From: Acidobacteriota bacterium
GTDB taxonomy: Bacteria > Acidobacteriota > Holophagae > Thermotomaculales > Thermotomaculaceae
Direction of reading: 5' to 3'
Length of the DNA: 9,271 bases
NCBI GenBank assembly: GCA_027067895.1
Contig: JAMOUY010000179.1
Coordinates: forward strand, 1 to 9,271
Shown here: positions 6,453 to 9,271 of the stretch, in pieces
Layout: each line of letters starts with the position of its first letter
Numbering within the stretch: the stretch's first letter is position 1
Program-made: the position numbers and the translations under genes
The notes under the pieces: generated by a model
The model's input: the letters and a program-made list of their open reading frames with translations, nothing else
What the model was told of the DNA's origin: nothing
Databases searched by the model: none

Positions 6453-8617
6453 ACCGAGATAACACCTTTTAACGATTTTAGTCTGTTAATAAGATTTTCA
6501 AGTTGTTTTCTTGAAGAAATTGAAACCATAAATTTGAAATGTGCTTGGTCTTTTCCTTTTATAGTGCTTCCTGTTACGTTTTGAATTGATATGTTTAAAA
6601 TTTCAAAAACATTTGTTAATTTGGCAAGCATTCCCGTAATATTTTCGGTAATTATTTCAACTGTTATTAGAAAACTAATTTCCCTGTCTTCAAGCCATTC
6701 AACTTCAAGAAATTTTTCAGGGGTTGTTTTTAAAAGTTTTGCAATATTTTTGCAGTCTCTTCTGTGAACCGTAATTCCTTTGGTTTTTGTGAGATAGCCT
6801 ACAATATCGTCTCCGAGTATGGGATTGCAGCACTTTGCCCTGGCAACAAGAACGTTATTCACTCCCTTAACCTTTATTCTTTTTTCAAATTTTAAGTCTT
6901 CCGATACCTTTTTTGTTAACGAAACTATCTTTTTGGGTTTCTTTTTTAAATCCGGTTCAATTATTTCAAGCACTTTTTTCAAAGGAATGTTTTTCTTTGC
7001 AATGTAATAGTAAAGGTCATCCGTTGTTTTTATTTTGTATGATTTAAACTTGCTGGCAATTTCTTCAATATCCAATTTTGTAAAGGGGATTTTAAACTTT
7101 CTCATTCCCTGTTCAAGCAATATTTTTCCTTCTTCTATTTTTTCCTGTCTTTCGTACTCTCTGTGCCATGCTTTAATCTTGTTTCTTGCTTTGCTTGTTT
7201 TTACAAATTTCAGCCAGTCAAGGCTTGGTTTACCGGAAGACATGGTTTGAATTTCAACAATATTTCCGTCTTTTAATTCGGTATTCAGAGGGACAAGTAC
7301 GCCGTCAACCTTTGCCCCTACGCATTTGTTGCCTACTTCGGTATGAATCGCGTATGCAAAATCAACCGGGGTTGCTCCTTCCGGCAGGGAAATGGGTTTT
7401 CCTTTCGGGGTTAAAACCGTAATATCATGTGTTAAGTCCCCGAGATTTTCCCTGAAATTTTCAAGAAATTTCTTGTCCGCATTTTCCTGAATTCTCAAAA
7501 TAACATTGCTTATGGCGTTGTAAATCTCTGTATGTTCAAAAGAAGCCACTTTTCCGTGTTTATACTGCCAATGGGCGGCAATTCCCTCTTCCGCTATTTT
7601 ATGCATAGATTCAGTTCTTATCTGGACTTCAAAGTAAATTCCCTTTTTATGGATAAGGGTGGTGTGAAGAGACTGGTAGCCGTTTTGTTTTGGTCTTGTT
7701 AAAAAATCTCTCCATCTGTTTGGCATGTGAGTCCAATTTGTGTGTATTTCTCCCATTGCTTCATAACATTTGCTTATATCTTCTTCTTTAATGATTATTC
7801 TGAAAGCAAGAAAGTCGTAAACCTCGTTTAAAGTTATATTTTGTTTTTTTATTTTTCTGTAAATGCTGTAAAGATGTTTTATTCTGTGCTGAATGTAGCA
7901 TTTTATTTCTTTATCTTCCATGATTTTCAGCAATTTTTTATAAATTTCGTCTTTATATTTTTCATAAGTTTTTTTCTTTTCCTCAACCTGCTGCACAAGT
8001 TGTTTGTAATCGTCAGGCCAGAGGTATTTAAAGCACAAATCTTCCAATTCGTTTTTGATTCTTCCCATACCTATGGCGTGGGCTAACGGTGCGTAAATAT
8101 CAAGGGTTTCTTTTGCGATTCTCTGCTGTTTGTGCGGCGGCATATATTCAAGGCTTCTCATGTTGTCAAGTCTGTCTGCAAGTTTGATTATTAAAACCCT
8201 CGGGTCTTTTGCTATTGAAATGAGAAGTTTTCTGAAATTTGCGCTTTCTTTTTCCTCTTTGCTTACATTTTCAATAGCCGATACTTTTGTCAATCCGTCA
8301 ACAAGTTTGGCAACTTCTTTTCCGAATTCTTCCTCTATTTCTTCAAGGGGAGTATCTGTGTCCTCCACAACATCGTGTAAAAATGCCGCAACAATGCTTT
8401 CAAGGTCAAGCCTGTGGCTTGCAACAATATATGCAACCGCCATAGGGTGGACTATATAAGGCAGACCGGATTTTCTCTTTGCAAATTCATGTTTTTTTGA
8501 AGCATACGCAAAGGCTTTGATTAGGATATCTTCTTTTGCATCAGGGTGGTATTCAAGAAATTTGTCAATTATATCGTCTAACCTTATAATACTGGGATTT
8601 TTTTCTTTTTCTCCCAT
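6437..8617 (-). CDS. rel: Bifunctional (p)ppGpp synthetase/hydrolase, Rel/SpoT type
   Basis: The 726-residue protein is a long-form RSH enzyme that makes ppGpp/pppGpp from ATP and GDP/GTP and hydrolyses them, driving the stringent response. The hydrolase domain (about 30-185) keeps its metal and active-site residues: H57 in HP, H81-D82 and E85-D86 in LHDVVEDT, and D148 and N152 in LADRLDN. This argues for an active hydrolase, unlike proteobacterial RelA. The synthetase domain (about 240-352) has YDFLAFRI (267-274), NGYQSLHTT (312-320), E330 in EVQIRT and AAHW (347-350). TGS follows (about 398-458, GATPVDFAYAIH), then a helical region, a zinc-finger-like motif with C596, C597, H618 and C622, and a C-terminal ACT domain (about 648-726). 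Two local oddities: NRWRDF (300-305) replaces the common GRFKDY, and D151 replaces the histidine usual in RLHNMRT. The basic R-x-[KR]-D charge pattern of bifunctional enzymes is kept. It is followed by an overlapping DUF218 gene. Confidence 0.96.
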   Translation of the reverse strand: MGEKEKNPSIIRLDDIIDKFLEYHPDAKEDILIKAFAYASKKHEFAKRKSGLPYIVHPMAVAYIVASHRLDLESIVAAFLHDVVEDTDTPLEEIEEEFGKEVAKLVDGLTKVSAIENVSKEEKESANFRKLLISIAKDPRVLIIKLADRLDNMRSLEYMPPHKQQRIAKETLDIYAPLAHAIGMGRIKNELEDLCFKYLWPDDYKQLVQQVEEKKKTYEKYKDEIYKKLLKIMEDKEIKCYIQHRIKHLYSIYRKIKKQNITLNEVYDFLAFRIIIKEEDISKCYEAMGEIHTNWTHMPNRWRDFLTRPKQNGYQSLHTTLIHKKGIYFEVQIRTESMHKIAEEGIAAHWQYKHGKVASFEHTEIYNAISNVILRIQENADKKFLENFRENLGDLTHDITVLTPKGKPISLPEGATPVDFAYAIHTEVGNKCVGAKVDGVLVPLNTELKDGNIVEIQTMSSGKPSLDWLKFVKTSKARNKIKAWHREYERQEKIEEGKILLEQGMRKFKIPFTKLDIEEIASKFKSYKIKTTDDLYYYIAKKNIPLKKVLEIIEPDLKKKPKKIVSLTKKVSEDLKFEKRIKVKGVNNVLVARAKCCNPILGDDIVGYLTKTKGITVHRRDCKNIAKLLKTTPEKFLEVEWLEDREISFLITVEIITENITGMLAKLTNVFEILNISIQNVTGSTIKGKDQAHFKFMVSISSRKQLENLINRLKSLKGVISVWRKR

Positions 8618-8620
8618 TAG

Positions 8621-8628
8621 CCACCCCC
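8621..8628 (-). promoter_or_regulatory. Ribosome binding site of rel
   Basis: On the minus strand the bases before the ATG read GGGGGTGGCTA. The G-rich run is the only Shine-Dalgarno candidate and, measured from the five Gs, ends 6 bases before the start. It is not the standard AGGAGG and follows directly on the T-rich tail of the upstream terminator. Confidence 0.55.
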
Positions 8629-8673
8629 AAAAAATAAAAAAAAATAGGGATAGGACTTAAAATCCTATCCCTA
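8629..8673 (-). terminator. Intrinsic terminator after secF
   Basis: On the minus strand TAGGGATAGGA (8673-8663) pairs perfectly with TCCTATCCCTA (8655-8645), giving an 11-base stem with a 7-base loop. It is followed by a long T-rich tract (8644-8629). It starts 16 bases after the secF stop codon and ends before the rel ribosome binding site, so it should end the sec transcript and separate it from rel. Confidence 0.9.
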
Positions 8674-8676
8674 CAT

Positions 8677-8705
8677 AATATAGGAAGATTATTTTACTTT
8701 GTAAA
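8677..8705 (-). promoter_or_regulatory. Candidate sigma-70 type promoter for rel
   Basis: On the minus strand TTTACA (8705-8700, five of six matches to TTGACA) and TATATT (8682-8677, five of six to TATAAT) are 17 bases apart. The -35 lies within the last codons of secF and the -10 just past its stop. The predicted start of transcription, near 8670, falls inside the first arm of the terminator stem, leaving a leader of about 53 bases to the rel ATG. This is the only good match between secF and rel. Confidence 0.5.
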
Positions 8706-9271
8706 CCTTTTGTTCAATAAAATAGAAAATCGGGGACGCAATAAAAATTGAAGAGTATGTTCCCACTATAATTCCCACAAGAAGAGGGAATGAGAAGCCT
8801 CTCAACGCTATTCCGCCGAATAGGAAAAGAACGACAACAACAAACAATGTTGTTAAAGATGTCAAAAGCGTTCTTGACAGCGTTTGGTTGATACTGATGT
8901 TGATAATGTCAAAAAGTTTCTTATTTTTCATTAACTTGATATTTTCCCTGATTCTGTCAAAAACAACAATTGTGTCGTTAAGAGAGTAACCTACAATTGT
9001 CAGGAATGCGGCAACAACGGGTAGGGTAAATTCCTGTCTGAAAACCGCAAAAAAACCAAGCGTAATGATAACGTCGTGGACAAGCGCCATAATTGCGCCT
9101 ATTGCGTAGTCAAACTTAAACCTTATTGCAACGTAAATCAAAATAGCAATCAAAGCCATGACGATTGCCGTAACCGCTTTTTCGGTCTGCTCAACCGAGA
9201 TGCTTGGACTGAATGTGTCAACTTTCAGTATTACGTAGTTTCCAGCATAGAAATTGTCTTTTATAAATTTC
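8689..9271 (-). CDS. secF: Protein translocase subunit SecF, C-terminal part (cut by window edge)
   Basis: The reading frame stays open to the window edge, so the true start lies beyond it; the internal ATG at 9159 is not the start. About 193 residues are visible. They begin in the periplasmic domain between the first two membrane helices. A short segment reading SPSISVEQTEKAV takes the place of the family's V-G-P-x-V-x-x-x-x segment. Five membrane helices follow, matching helices 2-6 of SecF. Clear signatures are IYVAIRF, the VHDVIITLG helix, TIVGYSLNDTIVVFDRIREN (the family's GYSxNDTIVVFDRIREN motif), INQTLSRTLLTS, and the C-terminal GIIVGTYSSIFIASP. SecF works with SecD and YajC on SecYEG, using the proton or sodium gradient to help complete protein export. 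secD would be expected beyond the right edge. A strong terminator closes the transcript. Confidence 0.95.
   Translation of the reverse strand, partial: KFIKDNFYAGNYVILKVDTFSPSISVEQTEKAVTAIVMALIAILIYVAIRFKFDYAIGAIMALVHDVIITLGFFAVFRQEFTLPVVAAFLTIVGYSLNDTIVVFDRIRENIKLMKNKKLFDIINISINQTLSRTLLTSLTTLFVVVVLFLFGGIALRGFSFPLLVGIIVGTYSSIFIASPIFYFIEQKVYKVK

Noticed and set aside
6819..8459. Plus-strand open frames of 62-109 codons opposite rel
   Set aside because: They are antisense shadows of the well-conserved rel gene. Their hydrophobic, Phe-rich translations come from reading Lys/Glu-rich AT codons backwards.
9157..9159. ATG as the start of secF
   Set aside because: The frame is open upstream to the window edge and encodes SecF-like sequence there (periplasmic segment before helix 2), so this is an internal methionine of a gene cut by the window.

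Overview
The window is a gene-dense, low-GC stretch of a bacterial chromosome. It carries six protein-coding genes, one of them cut by the right edge. Almost all of it is coding, and no gene-free stretch exceeds 142 bases. SecF, a long-form Rel/SpoT and a membrane-anchored DUF218 protein are ordinary bacterial housekeeping and envelope genes. The CoA-transferase/alanine-dehydrogenase pair fits fermentative or amino-acid-using metabolism. A Gram-negative (diderm) anaerobe is my guess; the sequence does not let me name a genus. There are no RNA genes, CRISPR arrays, insertion sequences or phage genes, and no obvious change in base composition.

Left part, plus strand (143-2567): a divergent alanine dehydrogenase family protein is followed 13 bases later by an AbfT/Cat2-like acyl-CoA:carboxylate CoA-transferase. 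Both have good ribosome binding sites and they look like one operon. The dehydrogenase lacks the expected lysine at the pyruvate-binding position, so its true substrate is open. The CoA-transferase keeps its catalytic glutamate.

Centre, plus strand (2615-5809): the most unusual gene encodes a 1064-residue protein. In order it has two transmembrane helices, a HAMP-like linker, a long chemoreceptor-type antiparallel coiled coil, and a complete family 5 (oligopeptide/dipeptide type) solute-binding domain at the C-terminus. The predicted topology puts that normally periplasmic ligand-binding domain in the cytoplasm. The chemoreceptor tip is kept on its first arm and degenerate on its second. The gene has a plausible promoter of its own placed so that the mRNA would be nearly leaderless.

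Right part, minus strand (5802-9271), read right to left: the C-terminal part of secF, a strong intrinsic terminator, then rel/spoT (bifunctional (p)ppGpp synthetase/hydrolase), then a DUF218 (SanA/ElyC/YdcF-like) envelope protein whose start overlaps the end of rel by 16 bases. A likely rel promoter sits at the secF 3' end, directly against the terminator hairpin. The DUF218 gene and the fusion receptor gene converge and overlap by 8 bases.

The best candidate for something undescribed is the fusion receptor: an apparent intracellular peptide or small-molecule sensor built from a chemoreceptor stalk and an ABC-type binding protein.
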